64,000 nt of DNA from RPRC01 sp034933285 (GCA_034933285.1 JAYFNT010000009.1:285746-349745); one strand, 5' to 3'; positions 34,810 to 44,545 are shown, counted from the first letter of the stretch. Made by a program: numbers and translations. The notes: generated by a model from the letters alone, not told the origin.

Positions 34810-36030
34810 ATGGATGCAGCTTCAATTGCCACTGGTCTCAGGTCCAGCACAGATGTCCTGTTTCTCATGCTGGGTGCGGTAATGGTTTTCGCAATGCATG
34901 CAGGCTTTGCTTTCCTCGAAGTCGGAACTGTAAGAAAGAAGAGCCAGGTTAACGCATTCGTCAAGATACTAACCGACTGGTCCGTCTCCACTATCGTCTA
35001 TTTCATGGTCGGCTTCCCGATAGCTTACGGCATTTCATTTCTCCATCCTGCCGCAGACCTGATGGGTAAAACACAGGGCTACAATCTCGTCCATTACTTC
35101 TTTCTTCTCTGTTTTGCCGCCTGCATTCCCGCCATCATATCGGGTGGGATCGCAGAACGTGCAAAGTACTGGCCACAGCTTATCGCGGGCGCGGTTTTTG
35201 TCGGGCTTGCCTATCCTCTGTTCGAATCTCTCATATGGGGACAGAACAAATCGCTTTTGCAGGGCCTTTTCAAAAGCCTGGGCGGATTCGAATTCCATGA
35301 CTATGCTGGTTCCGTCGTAGTCCACTCCATAGGCGGCTGGATCGCCCTGCCCGCAGTCATGATTCTCGGAGCACGTAGGGGGCGTTACAGCCAGGGAAGA
35401 TCGAACCCCATTCCGATCAGCAACATTCCTTTCCTGGCACTCGGTTCCTGGATCCTCGCAGTCGGCTGGTTCGGCTTCAACGTGATGAGCGCCGGACAGA
35501 TCCAGGCAATTTCGGGTCTTGTCGCGGTCAACTCGCTTCTGGCGATGGTTGGCGGGGTGCTTTCCGCCCTGGTAATCGGCAGGAACGACCCCGGCTTCAT
35601 CCATAACGGTGCTCTTGCTGGACTGATCGCTGTCTGCGCCGGCAGCGATCTGATGCATCCGCTTGCAGCGTTTTTTACAGGTGGAATCGCGGCTGCGATC
35701 TTTGTCATCGGTTTCAAGATTGAACAGGAAAAACTCCGCATAGACGATGTCCTTGGAGTTTGGCCGCTCCATGGCATTTGCGGTACCTGGGGGGGAATCG
35801 CCGCCGGGATATTCGGCTCCAAGGCACTCGGAGGAATTGGCGGCGTATCATTTCTTTCACAATTCCTCGGCAGTATGGCAGCAGTAGCCTTTGCACTGGC
35901 CTTCGGTTTTGCTGTCTACACGATCCTTGCCAGAACCGTAGGTATCAGGCTTGACCCGGAAGACGAGTTTGTCGGCCCCGATCTCGCCATACACCATATT
36001 GATGCCTACCCTGAAGACCAGGTCAAGTAG
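34810..36030 (+). CDS. amtB: Ammonium transporter
   Basis: A 406-residue inner-membrane channel with about 11 helices. Recognisable features are the first helix (LFLMLGAVMVFAMHAGFAFLEVG), the pore residues in DYAGSVVVHSIGGW (first conserved His) and WPLHGICGTWGGIAAGIF (second His). It conducts ammonia/ammonium. AATGGAGGTGATTAC precedes ATG 34810, so I rejected an in-frame ATG 13 codons upstream. No GlnK/PII gene is adjacent, unlike the usual glnK-amtB pair. It is a single-gene unit closed by a terminator. Confidence 0.95.
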   Translation: MDAASIATGLRSSTDVLFLMLGAVMVFAMHAGFAFLEVGTVRKKSQVNAFVKILTDWSVSTIVYFMVGFPIAYGISFLHPAADLMGKTQGYNLVHYFFLLCFAACIPAIISGGIAERAKYWPQLIAGAVFVGLAYPLFESLIWGQNKSLLQGLFKSLGGFEFHDYAGSVVVHSIGGWIALPAVMILGARRGRYSQGRSNPIPISNIPFLALGSWILAVGWFGFNVMSAGQIQAISGLVAVNSLLAMVGGVLSALVIGRNDPGFIHNGALAGLIAVCAGSDLMHPLAAFFTGGIAAAIFVIGFKIEQEKLRIDDVLGVWPLHGICGTWGGIAAGIFGSKALGGIGGVSFLSQFLGSMAAVAFALAFGFAVYTILARTVGIRLDPEDEFVGPDLAIHHIDAYPEDQVK

Positions 36031-36057
36031 CAATCCTTCACACAGTATATCGAGTGG

Positions 36058-36083
36058 AAAAAGGCCCTTTAACGGGCCTTTTT
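36058..36083 (+). terminator. Terminator after amtB
   Basis: AAAAAGGCCC / GGGCCTTTTT encloses a 6-nt loop and is followed by GTTTTT. It lies 28 nt past the amtB stop. Confidence 0.85.
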
Positions 36084-36175
36084 GTTTTTCCCGCGAGATT
36101 GTTTCACTCTACATTGACATTTTAACTGGGCACGGGTTAAATAGTGAACATCAAGAAATTCCGAAAGGTATCAGC

Positions 36176-36976
36176 ATGAAAACAGAACTTGCCGCATTCG
36201 AGAAACTTATGGAACTCATGAGACGCCTCCGCGGCCCTGGCGGTTGCCAATGGGATGCGGAGCAGAGTCATGAAAGCCTGAAACGGTATCTTCTGGAAGA
36301 AACTTACGAAGTAATTGAAGCTATCGATGCAGGCTCGTCTCACATGTTGAAAGAGGAACTCGGCGACCTGCTCCTCCAGGTTGTGTTCCATTCGACGATA
36401 GCTGAAGAAAATGGTGAATTCACCACCGGCCAGGTCCTTGAACTGCTCTGCGATAAGCTGATCCGTCGCCACCCCCATGTCTTCGCAGGGCTGGAAGTTG
36501 ACGACATCGACGAACTGGTTGCCAACTGGGAACGCATCAAGAAGTCAGAGAAGGGTGATGAAAGACGCTCTGCCCTCTCTGGTGTGCCGTACCATCTCCC
36601 TGCCCTTCTCAGAGCGCAGAAGATCACTGAAAAAGCCGCCAGGGTCGGATTTGACTGGGATAATGTGGAGCCGGTTTTCGCAAAGGTACTGGAAGAACTG
36701 AAGGAACTGGAGGAAACCCTTTTTTCGGACGATCAGGAAAAAATGGAGGCTGAACTGGGAGATCTGCTGTTTGCCATCGTCAACCTGGGAAGATTCCTGT
36801 CGCTCAACCCGGAAGATGCACTGAGAAAGACCATAGCGCGTTTCATGCGGCGGTTCTCCCATGTGGAAGATTCGCTTCATGGCAGGGGGAGAAAACTTCA
36901 GGACGCTTCACTCCAGGAAATGGATGAGCTGTGGGAGGAAGCAAAGCTGAAGGAGCGTGAAGCAGGCATGCCCTGA
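36176..36976 (+). CDS. mazG: Nucleoside triphosphate pyrophosphohydrolase
   Basis: A 266-residue MazG with two tandem MazG domains (about 1-120 and 135-260). The first begins LMRRLRGPGGCQWDAEQ and has the acidic ExxE-type helix EETYEVIEAID followed by EELGDLLLQVVFH. The second repeats it in ELKELEETLFSDDQEKMEAELGDLLFAIVNLGRF. It hydrolyses NTPs to NMPs and PPi and helps clear noncanonical nucleotides. The start ATG 36176 follows GAAAGG; the longer frame through the terminator is rejected. It is convergent with murJ. Confidence 0.95.
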   Translation: MKTELAAFEKLMELMRRLRGPGGCQWDAEQSHESLKRYLLEETYEVIEAIDAGSSHMLKEELGDLLLQVVFHSTIAEENGEFTTGQVLELLCDKLIRRHPHVFAGLEVDDIDELVANWERIKKSEKGDERRSALSGVPYHLPALLRAQKITEKAARVGFDWDNVEPVFAKVLEELKELEETLFSDDQEKMEAELGDLLFAIVNLGRFLSLNPEDALRKTIARFMRRFSHVEDSLHGRGRKLQDASLQEMDELWEEAKLKEREAGMP

Positions 36977-37066
36977 TTCCGGATCAGCAGTTGTCCATTC
37001 CTTGATCCTGCTTAAGCAACAAGCAAAATCAACTGTATTTCCAACAGCCGGCGCCTTATTCCTTGC

Positions 37067-38635
37067 CTACTTTTTCCTGAGTTTATTCCGCACAATGTTC
37101 ATTACAGCGGCAACCTCAGCACACTTCAAAAGCCGGGCCGCAATGACGAAAGCAAGGACACCGATGGCTATGGAACTGCCAAGGACTGCGCTTTTGAGCA
37201 CCTTTTCCCCGGGCCTGGACCAGTCGATGATCCTCATGCCATAGAAAACCAGCGCAGCCATGGGAAAAGAAGCAAGCAGCACTTTCCCTCCCGAAATGAA
37301 AATTGCTCTTCCCCCGAACAGTCCTATCTTCCTGCGCAGGAAAAAAAGAAGAAAAACCATGTTGCAGAAGGCGGACAGTGTGGTCGCAAGCGCCAGTCCC
37401 CCGTGAAGTAGGGGTCCCATGAGAACCAGGCTGAAGCCGACGTTGAGCAGAAAAGCGGCAAATGCGGTAATGACAGGGGTCCTTGTGTCCTTCAAGGCAT
37501 AGAAGGCAGGGACAAGCACCCGTACGATAGCAACGAATGACAATCCGAACGAATAATAGAAAAGTGCCTCAGCTGAATTCACTGCTTTCCCGTAATCGAA
37601 AGCCCCGCCCATGAACAAGAGGCTGAAAATCGGGGTAGAACACACGAGGAGCCCCATCATTGCAGGAATCGTGATGAACAGCGTGAGCCGCAAGCCGAAT
37701 GCCAGTGAATCCTTCAACCCTGGCAGATCTCCTTCAGCGGCCTGTTTGCTCATGGAAGGAAGAACCGCTTGGGCAATGGAAACAGTAAAAATTCCCTGGG
37801 GGAATTCAAACAGCCTCTGCGCATAATACAAATAGGAAACACTGCCTTGGGGAAGTAAAGAGGCCAGGATAGCGCTAACCATAATATTTAGATAGTATAC
37901 ACCGACGCCGAATATGGAAGGACCCATGAGAAGCGCCATTCTCCTGACGGCCGGGTGTCCCGGGACAAAACGGAGGCGAAGGGGAAACCCTTTCCGATAA
38001 AGAACCGGAATCTGCAGCAGCAGTTGGAGCACCCCTCCCAGGAGCACGCCTACGGCGAGTGCGGTTATGGGCACAGCGAACCACCCGTGCAGCAGGATAG
38101 CGCAGAGGATCATGGATAGGTTCAGGAATACGGTGGAAATTGCCGGGGTGAAGAAGTGGCGGACGGTGTTCAGTATCCCCATGCAGAGGGCAACCAGACT
38201 GATGAAAAAGATGTAGGGAAACATCAGCCGGTTAAGGAAGATCGTCAATTCCAGCTTGTTTGGTTCGGCCCGAAAACCGGGGAACATCAGGGAAACGATG
38301 AATGGCGAGAATATCACGCCAAGGAGGGTAACCACAGACATAACCACAGTGAGGAGGGAAAAACAGATATTGGCCAGATCCCGGGCCTCATCCTCCCCCT
38401 TGCGTGAAAGCCATTCGGAAAAGGTCGGGACAAATGCCGAAGTAAGAGCCCCTTCGGCAAAAAACCGCCGCAGCATGTTCGGGATTTGGAAAGCCGCGAA
38501 AAATGCATCGGTTGCGTAGCCGGCGCCGAACAGGCGCGACACGACCATGTCGCGGACCATTCCCATGATTCTTGAGAGAATGGTGGCTATGCCCAATACA
38601 CCCGCAGCCCGTGCAATCTGTTTCTTTTCCGACAT
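37067..38635 (-). CDS. murJ: Lipid II flippase MurJ
   Basis: A 522-residue polytopic membrane protein with about 14 helices of the MOP/MviN family. Family features include ILSRIMGMVRDMVVSRLFGAG at helix 1 and RRFFAEGALTSAFVPTF after helix 2. It flips lipid-linked peptidoglycan precursor across the inner membrane. ATG 38635 is chosen because AGGGG lies 7 nt before it; an ATG six codons upstream has no good site. The C-terminus ends with basic residues (NKLRKK). Confidence 0.95.
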   Translation of the reverse strand: MSEKKQIARAAGVLGIATILSRIMGMVRDMVVSRLFGAGYATDAFFAAFQIPNMLRRFFAEGALTSAFVPTFSEWLSRKGEDEARDLANICFSLLTVVMSVVTLLGVIFSPFIVSLMFPGFRAEPNKLELTIFLNRLMFPYIFFISLVALCMGILNTVRHFFTPAISTVFLNLSMILCAILLHGWFAVPITALAVGVLLGGVLQLLLQIPVLYRKGFPLRLRFVPGHPAVRRMALLMGPSIFGVGVYYLNIMVSAILASLLPQGSVSYLYYAQRLFEFPQGIFTVSIAQAVLPSMSKQAAEGDLPGLKDSLAFGLRLTLFITIPAMMGLLVCSTPIFSLLFMGGAFDYGKAVNSAEALFYYSFGLSFVAIVRVLVPAFYALKDTRTPVITAFAAFLLNVGFSLVLMGPLLHGGLALATTLSAFCNMVFLLFFLRRKIGLFGGRAIFISGGKVLLASFPMAALVFYGMRIIDWSRPGEKVLKSAVLGSSIAIGVLAFVIAARLLKCAEVAAVMNIVRNKLRKK

Positions 38636-38712
38636 CAGCGCCCCTGTTTTCATTTTTCAGGGGTATGTATCACAGCTGAGGCTAAATTGGTATACTTTTC
38701 GATAAATTTATC

Positions 38713-40812
38713 CTAAACAATTTCGTCCAGCAAAGCTTTCAGGTCGCGGACGCAGGCAACCGGCAACCGGCAGGATCCATTGGCGCAAATCCGCGCCTCG
38801 GTCCTGCCGGCTCCCTCTTCAGCGGCAAAACGCAGGACCAGCCCTGGTATGAACCGCCTGCGGACTTCACGCAGCATTTCCCCGGTTTCAGGGCAATCGC
38901 GTTCTCCGGCAAATGTTACCTCGACCTCAGGGGCATTGAGACAATCCAAAGTAATAAGGTATTGGAGAGCGGCTATAGGGTTCTCGGCAACGCTTCCCAT
39001 AAACGCCCGCACTATACCCCTCCCCTCCTCAAGCATCGGATCATCATGAAGAATTCTTCCCAGCTTGATAAGGCACAAGCTGGCTATTGCGTTCCCCGAT
39101 GGCGTGACGCCGTCGTGTCGTGATTTTTTCCTCACCAGGACATCGGTCACATCAGCGGCGGTATCAAAGAAACCATAGTTTTCTTCGTCACGGAAAAGCT
39201 TGAGCATCATGACCGCCACACGTTTAGCCTCTTCCAGGTATTCAACCTCGAGAGTCGCTTCATAGAGTTCCAGCAATCCCCAGGTGTAAAAGGCATAATC
39301 TTCCAGAAATCCCTGGACGGAAGCGCCTCCCCGGTACCAGCTCCTCAACAGCCTGCCTTCACCGTTCAACATGTTTTGCCTGATAAAACCGGCTGCATCC
39401 GCTGCCGCCCGGGCGTATCGCTTTTCGCCGGTGACTGCGTATCCCCTTGCCAGAGTGGCAATCATCAGGCCATTCCATGACGTCAGGACCTTCTCGTCCC
39501 TGAAAGGCTTTTTCCTGGCCTCTCTGGCGGAACGCAGCTTGAGCCGCCATTCCTGCAGATTCGAAGCCAGTTCCTGTGGATCCATTTTTTCCCGGGCTGC
39601 AAATTCGTCAAGAGTTTGAGTGAGGTGAAGTATGTTGCGCCCTTCGAAATTCCCCCCGTCGGTAATGCCGAACAGCCTGCAGAACAGACCGGCTGATTCG
39701 GCGCCAATAACATCGGCCACCTCACCGAATGTCCAGGTATAATATGCGCCTTCAACCCCATTGGTGTCAGCATCCCATGCCGAATAGAACCCTCCATGGG
39801 GAGAAATCATCTCGCGCAGCACATAGTCGAACAACTCTCCTGCCATCTTTGAATAGCGAAGATCACCCGTCACCTGGAACGCCTCAAGGCAAGCAAGCGA
39901 CATCATGGCCTGGTCATACAGCATTTTTTCGAAGTGGGGTACCAGCCACATCTTGTCCACTGAATAACGGTGGAGACCGAACCCTATCTGATCGAAGATA
40001 CCTCCTCTCCTGATCGAATCTATTGTGTGCTCGACCATCGTGAGGGCGAAGGCATTCCCGGTTTTTTTGAAATACCGGAGCAGAAAAGACAGATAATGTG
40101 GCAGGGGGAATTTTGGCGCGCCTCCATACCCACCCCAGGTTGTGTCGAAGCCTCTCTCCAGCAACAGGTAGGCTTGGGTGAAAATTTCCTTATCCTTGAG
40201 CAAGCCGGCTGAAGGAACGGCATCTTCATTAAGCTTTTCTATTATTGCTGCGCAATTCTCTTCCAATAGAGAACGGTTATTCCTCCAGTGCTCGTCGACT
40301 TTTTCAAGCACCTCAATTATTCCGGGCAAATTCATTTTCGGTGTCTTGGGCAGATAGGTGGCAGCGAAAAAAGGCCGACGGTCGGGAGTCATGAAGATCG
40401 TCAGCGGCCAGCCACCTCCACCGGTCATCATCTGCGCAACCGACATGTACTGATCGTCAATATCCGGCCGTTCCTCCCTGTCCACCTTTATTGAGACAAA
40501 TCTGTCATTGAGTACGGAGGCAACTTCATTATCCGTGAAGGATTCACGCTCCATAACGTGGCACCAGTGACATGTCGCATATCCGATGGAGAGGAAAACC
40601 GGTTTATTTTCACGTTTCGCCCTGTCGAATGCCTCTTCACCCCAAGGGTACCAGTCAACCGGATTTGTGGCATGTTGAAGCAGATACGGGCTCCTTGAAA
40701 AGATCAAACGATTGAAATCGGGACCGCCGTCAGGCGGAAGGATACTTGTGTCGAATCCCGCGATGTATTCCAACTGCGAATTGACGCGCTCTTCTTCTAA
40801 TGATTCTGTCAT
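38713..40812 (-). CDS. YyaL/DUF255 thioredoxin-fold protein with glycan-hydrolase-like domain
   Basis: A 699-residue protein. The N-terminal thioredoxin-like domain (about 25-190) carries CHWCHVMERESF with a CxxC pair, followed by FVSIKVDREERPDID. The remaining 500 residues form an (alpha/alpha) toroid-like domain related to N-acylglucosamine 2-epimerases (GGGWPLTIFMTPD, HRYSVDKMWLVPHFEKMLYDQ, SWNGLMIATLARG). Related to human SPATA20 and B. subtilis YyaL, whose biochemical function remains unclear. No signal peptide, so cytosolic. GGGAGG precedes the ATG. Confidence 0.9.
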   Translation of the reverse strand: MTESLEEERVNSQLEYIAGFDTSILPPDGGPDFNRLIFSRSPYLLQHATNPVDWYPWGEEAFDRAKRENKPVFLSIGYATCHWCHVMERESFTDNEVASVLNDRFVSIKVDREERPDIDDQYMSVAQMMTGGGGWPLTIFMTPDRRPFFAATYLPKTPKMNLPGIIEVLEKVDEHWRNNRSLLEENCAAIIEKLNEDAVPSAGLLKDKEIFTQAYLLLERGFDTTWGGYGGAPKFPLPHYLSFLLRYFKKTGNAFALTMVEHTIDSIRRGGIFDQIGFGLHRYSVDKMWLVPHFEKMLYDQAMMSLACLEAFQVTGDLRYSKMAGELFDYVLREMISPHGGFYSAWDADTNGVEGAYYTWTFGEVADVIGAESAGLFCRLFGITDGGNFEGRNILHLTQTLDEFAAREKMDPQELASNLQEWRLKLRSAREARKKPFRDEKVLTSWNGLMIATLARGYAVTGEKRYARAAADAAGFIRQNMLNGEGRLLRSWYRGGASVQGFLEDYAFYTWGLLELYEATLEVEYLEEAKRVAVMMLKLFRDEENYGFFDTAADVTDVLVRKKSRHDGVTPSGNAIASLCLIKLGRILHDDPMLEEGRGIVRAFMGSVAENPIAALQYLITLDCLNAPEVEVTFAGERDCPETGEMLREVRRRFIPGLVLRFAAEEGAGRTEARICANGSCRLPVACVRDLKALLDEIV

Positions 40813-40944
40813 CTGCCTGACCTCCCAAATGCAGCAGCATGTTTCGAAGTGGTTTTTCTGTTCTGCTTCAGTATACCATATTCCACTATTTCATGAAAAA
40901 AGCATCCTTCCCTTGACCGCTGGCAGAAAAAATGTTACGGATAC

Positions 40945-40969
40945 AACAAAGGGGCGAAGCCCCTTTGTT
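40945..40969. terminator. Orphan terminator-like hairpin between divergent genes
   Basis: AACAAAGGGGC-GAA-GCCCCTTTGTT is an 11-bp stem with a 3-nt loop and T-rich flanks on both strands. It lies between the YyaL-like gene (minus) and the L,D-transpeptidase (plus), where no annotated transcript ends. It may terminate a small RNA from either strand. Confidence 0.5.
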
Positions 40970-41101
40970 TATTAGATAACTGTGCTGCAGGTTGCATCGT
41001 TCCTGTTTTTGGTTTTGAAGAAGTTTCCACCCTGACGGCCCTGAATGTCGCGCTTGCATGCATCGCGCATCCGTCACTTATTGAGAAAGAACTGTAATCA
41101 C

Positions 41102-41986
41102 ATGAAAACAGCGGTTTCACATTCTATTATTCTTATTCTCCTGGCAATTCTGTTCACTGCGATCATAGTTAACGGGCCCCTGTCCGCGGACGATCCTGCC
41201 GCTTCATCGGAAGATCAGGCCATGGAAGACCTGAGCAGAGTCGTCTACCCAAGCACGGAAGGAATTCGCTGGAAACCGGTCTTCATACGTCCGCAGGACA
41301 CTCTAGAAAACCTTTACGGAAAAGACTGGGAGTTGGTTGCCCGCTTCAACCGTATTGACCGGCGTCATGTATATCCCGGCATGACCATAAAATCACCGGA
41401 AAACATGGATGATATCCGTGATTATACTCCCATGCCGCACGTTTACGAACCGGCGCGGAACCATGAGAAATATATTCTGGTCAATATGGAGGAACAGTGG
41501 CTCGGAGCTTATGAGAACGGAATCCTGAAGTTCTCGGTGCCTGCGGCAACCGGCAGACCCGGCCATGAGACACCTACCGGCCTCTTCAGAATCGACGCTC
41601 GGCATAGAAACCACACATCCTCCCTTTACAAGACCGAGGATGATCAGGCGCAGTATCCCATGGACTATGCGCTCCGCTTCCATGTAGATGCCAACGACGT
41701 GGCCTACTGGATACATGCCCGTGATCTTCCCGGCCGTCCGGCTTCCCACGGTTGCATCGGCCTGTTCGATGAAGCCATGCAGCAGAGGCTTTTCATGCAG
41801 CCCGAAAACCCGGTCCTGATGGACGCCAGGCGGGTTTACGAATGGGCAGCGGGAGAAGAGGATTACGAAGGGCCGGACAGCGGGGACCTTGAACTGCTGG
41901 AAGATGGTCCGGTCGTTGAAGTAGTTGGAAGAAATCCGACCTTCCTTCCTTCACCACCGCGAAAGGCAAGTGGCGCCCACCGGTGA
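41102..41986 (+). CDS. L,D-transpeptidase with LysM domain, exported
   Basis: A 294-residue protein. The N-terminal hydrophobic segment (residues 7-24) is a signal peptide or anchor. A LysM-like region follows (about 55-100, FIRPQDTLENLYG ... VYPGMTIKSP). The YkuD catalytic domain (about 120-235) has the nucleophile C218 in SHGCIGLF and the catalytic His upstream in DVAYWIHARDLPG. It forms 3-3 peptidoglycan crosslinks or attaches proteins to peptidoglycan in the periplasm. I chose ATG 41102 because it gives a proper signal peptide; the 19 codons before it are not plausible. Confidence 0.9.
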   Translation: MKTAVSHSIILILLAILFTAIIVNGPLSADDPAASSEDQAMEDLSRVVYPSTEGIRWKPVFIRPQDTLENLYGKDWELVARFNRIDRRHVYPGMTIKSPENMDDIRDYTPMPHVYEPARNHEKYILVNMEEQWLGAYENGILKFSVPAATGRPGHETPTGLFRIDARHRNHTSSLYKTEDDQAQYPMDYALRFHVDANDVAYWIHARDLPGRPASHGCIGLFDEAMQQRLFMQPENPVLMDARRVYEWAAGEEDYEGPDSGDLELLEDGPVVEVVGRNPTFLPSPPRKASGAHR

Positions 41987-42014
41987 ACCGGACAGGTTCT
42001 TTTTCAGCAAAAAA

Positions 42015-42041
42015 AGCGCTGGGAATCCATGTCCCGGCGCT
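42015..42041. terminator. Bidirectional terminator between L,D-transpeptidase and pyrD
   Basis: AGCGCTGGGA / TCCCGGCGCT (10 bp, one G-T pair) is flanked by A-run on the left and TTTTCC on the right. It separates two convergent genes and can serve both. Confidence 0.75.
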
Positions 42042-42072
42042 TTTCCTTTACCGCACAAATCAATTTTCCATG

Positions 42073-42993
42073 TCAGACCCTTATCGCCCCTATCAGTTCC
42101 TTGACATCCTCGATCCCGTTTTCACGGAGATACTTTTCAATATCCTCCGCGATCCGCTGCGACGCATCGGGGGTCATGAAGTTCGCGGTGCCGACCTGGA
42201 CCGCAGTTGCTCCCGCCAGCAGGAATTCCAGCGCATCGGTCGCGTTCGTTATGCCGCCGATGCCGATGATGGGAAGCTGAACAGCCCGTGAAACCTGCCA
42301 GACCATGCGCAGTGCAACGGGCTTTATGGCAGGCCCTGAAAGTCCCCCGGTACAGTTGGCCAGATAAGGCTTTCGGTTCCTGAGATCTATTGCCATGCCC
42401 GTCAAGGTATTGATAAGGGACAAAGCGTCTGCGTCCGCATCGGCACAGGCTGCCGCCATTTCCACTATATCTGTGACATTGGGCGACAGCTTGACTATGA
42501 CCGGCTTGATGGTAACACTCCGCACCGCCTTGACAACAGAAAATGCCGCCTTTGGGTCTGTGCCGAACACGATGCCGCCATGCTTGACGTTCGGGCAGGA
42601 AATATTGACTTCAATCGCCGCCACTTCCGGAATCGCATCCAGTTTTCCGGCAACTTCTTCATATTCCTCTAGCGTATTGCCGAAAAAATTAACGATGACG
42701 GGAGTATTCACAGTACGCAGAAACGGGAGCTTTTCGGATATGAAAGCATCTATGCCGACGTTCTGGAGACCGATAGCGTTCAGCATGCCGCCGGGTGTCT
42801 CCACTATCCTCGGCATGGGGTTGCCGGCCTTCGGTTTCAGCGACAGCCCCTTTGTCACAATGGCCCCGATTTTTTCAAGGTCCATATACCCGGCGAATTC
42901 TTTGCCATAGCCAAAGGTCCCGGAAGCAGTCATCACCGGGTTGCGCATCTGGATGCCCGCAAACTGAACGGACATGTCTGGTTTCTTCTTCAA
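42073..42993 (-). CDS. pyrD: Dihydroorotate dehydrogenase, catalytic subunit (class 1B)
   Basis: A 306-residue FMN-barrel enzyme. Conserved motifs are MTASGTFGYGKE, TKGLSLKPKAGNPMPR, NISCPNVKHGG with the catalytic Cys, and the FMN loop IGIGGITNATDALEFLLAGATAVQVGT. It works with PyrK to oxidise dihydroorotate with NAD+. The start is a TTG at 42993 with AAAGGAG 7 nt upstream; a Met 6 codons later lacks a site. It lies 64 nt downstream of pyrK. Confidence 0.95.
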   Translation of the reverse strand: MKKKPDMSVQFAGIQMRNPVMTASGTFGYGKEFAGYMDLEKIGAIVTKGLSLKPKAGNPMPRIVETPGGMLNAIGLQNVGIDAFISEKLPFLRTVNTPVIVNFFGNTLEEYEEVAGKLDAIPEVAAIEVNISCPNVKHGGIVFGTDPKAAFSVVKAVRSVTIKPVIVKLSPNVTDIVEMAAACADADADALSLINTLTGMAIDLRNRKPYLANCTGGLSGPAIKPVALRMVWQVSRAVQLPIIGIGGITNATDALEFLLAGATAVQVGTANFMTPDASQRIAEDIEKYLRENGIEDVKELIGAIRV

Positions 42994-43057
42994 GTTCTCT
43001 CCTTTAAAGCTCCACATCAGGAGTTGTAGCGAAAGTGTCTGATTCGTTAAACTATTG

Positions 43058-43873
43058 TCACTCCCAGAGCAGTTCCGTCGCTTCGAAGACCGGCCCGTCC
43101 TTGCAGACGCAACGATAGTCGGGCGCATTTTCGGAGTGTGATCTGCCCTTGGTCACACACCCAAGGCAGGCGCCGACTCCGCACGCCATGTTGGCCTCGA
43201 GAGAGACCTGGCAGCCTATTCCATGCTGTCTGCAAAGATCGGCCACTGCCTTCAGCATCGGCTCCGGCCCGCAGGCGTAAACGGTCCTCGACCCGGAGCC
43301 TGCATCAAGCTGCTCGCCGAGGACGCTTGTCACAAGCCCCCTCGTACCGAGAGTGCCATCATCGGTTGCCACGTAAGTGTCGATTCCGAGGCGTTGGAAT
43401 TCGGTTACACACAGCACGTCTTCCTTCTTTTTCCCGCCAATGAAAACCTTGATCCTCGCCCTTCCGGCGAGATGCCTGGCAAAGAAGTAGAGAGGCGCAA
43501 GCCCGAATCCGCCTCCGACGAGGAGTTTTTCTGTTTCAGGGTCCCCTTCGTCGAAACCGTTGCCGAGGGGACCGAGAACGTCCACGTAATCACGGGAGTG
43601 GAGCATGGAAAGGATACTCGTGCCTTTCCCGACGATTTTGTAAAGTATCTCCAGGTAGTGCTGACGCGGAGCATCCGGGTACTCAGGCGAAAAAACGCCG
43701 ACATCGAATATTCCGAAAGGTCGCCTGAGCAGGGGATCTATGCCATCCTGCACCCGGACCATGACGAACTGTCCGGGCCTGGCATCCAGGATCTGCCGTG
43801 GAGCAGTGAGCCTGATCAGGCAGTATCCCGGCGAAACTTCATTGTTGGAAACGACCATGGATTTAAAGTGCAC
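43058..43873 (-). CDS. pyrK: Dihydroorotate dehydrogenase, electron transfer subunit
   Basis: A 271-residue ferredoxin-reductase-like protein. The FAD domain has RPFGIFDVG and GKGTSILS; the nucleotide-binding part has LVGGGFGLAPLYF. The [2Fe-2S] site is the C-terminal CGVGACLGCVTKG plus CVCKDGPVF. It passes electrons from PyrD FMN to NAD+. The start is GTG 43873 (AGGGGAAG upstream), overlapping rimI by 11 nt; an ATG five codons later is an alternative. Confidence 0.93.
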   Translation of the reverse strand: MHFKSMVVSNNEVSPGYCLIRLTAPRQILDARPGQFVMVRVQDGIDPLLRRPFGIFDVGVFSPEYPDAPRQHYLEILYKIVGKGTSILSMLHSRDYVDVLGPLGNGFDEGDPETEKLLVGGGFGLAPLYFFARHLAGRARIKVFIGGKKKEDVLCVTEFQRLGIDTYVATDDGTLGTRGLVTSVLGEQLDAGSGSRTVYACGPEPMLKAVADLCRQHGIGCQVSLEANMACGVGACLGCVTKGRSHSENAPDYRCVCKDGPVFEATELLWE

Positions 43874-44336
43874 GGCTGTCTTCCCCTGGGTTTTCCATGT
43901 AACAAGTCATTGTAATTGCGTCCTCTCCGTTTTCATAATATGCCTTGCGCCTTCCTTCCGCGACGAACCCGCATTCGGTGTACAGATGGAGTGCCGCAGT
44001 ATTGGTAGGTCTGACCTCGAGACAGACGAAAGAGGCCTCCTGCTGCTTGAATGTTTGCAGTGCACGTTCCACGAGCATTCTTCCGATGCCTTTGCAGCGA
44101 CATGCCGGAGTGACGGCCACATCAAGTATCTGCCCCTCATCGAGAACCTGCATGGGACAGATGAAGCCTGCAATGTATCCCTCGCCGTCTTCAGCAACGA
44201 AAGGAAAGGACATTGGCGAGCGAATCTCGTGGAGAAAGTGGTCACGGTTCCAAGGCAAGGGAAAGGAAGCCGCTTCCGTGGCCAGCACCTGGTCCAGGTC
44301 AGCCTCGGTCATGGGTCGCAGGATTATCATTTTCAT
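43863..44336 (-). CDS. rimI: Ribosomal protein S18-alanine N-acetyltransferase
   Basis: A 157-residue GNAT acetyltransferase. The acetyl-CoA motif CRCKGIGRMLVERAL is at the expected place, followed by LEVRPTNTAALHLYTECGFVAEGRRKAYY, the RimI signature. It acetylates the N-terminus of S18. It lies at the head of a rimI-pyrK-pyrD run and overlaps pyrK by 11 nt, an association that looks like convenience of operon rather than pathway. Confidence 0.9.
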   Translation of the reverse strand: MKMIILRPMTEADLDQVLATEAASFPLPWNRDHFLHEIRSPMSFPFVAEDGEGYIAGFICPMQVLDEGQILDVAVTPACRCKGIGRMLVERALQTFKQQEASFVCLEVRPTNTAALHLYTECGFVAEGRRKAYYENGEDAITMTCYMENPGEDSRAL

Positions 44337-44545
44337 ATGCCAAAACGTAAGGTGAAAGCATCATAAGCAAACTGGAGAGCCCTTGTAAACTGTTTTTATC
44401 CTGTGCGGTCCTGTAACGATTGACAAGAACGACAAATGGGGCGCAGTGATTGACATCATTTCGTCTAGGAGCTATAAAATCATACATCGGCTTTTATTAT
44501 ACCGCAAATCCGACCTGTTTTCAGCCATGGGAACAGAGATAGCAA

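Noticed and set aside
40935..41120. 61-codon minus-strand frame in the gap upstream of the L,D-transpeptidase
   Set aside because: It reads through the terminator-like hairpin and has no ribosome site or recognisable composition.
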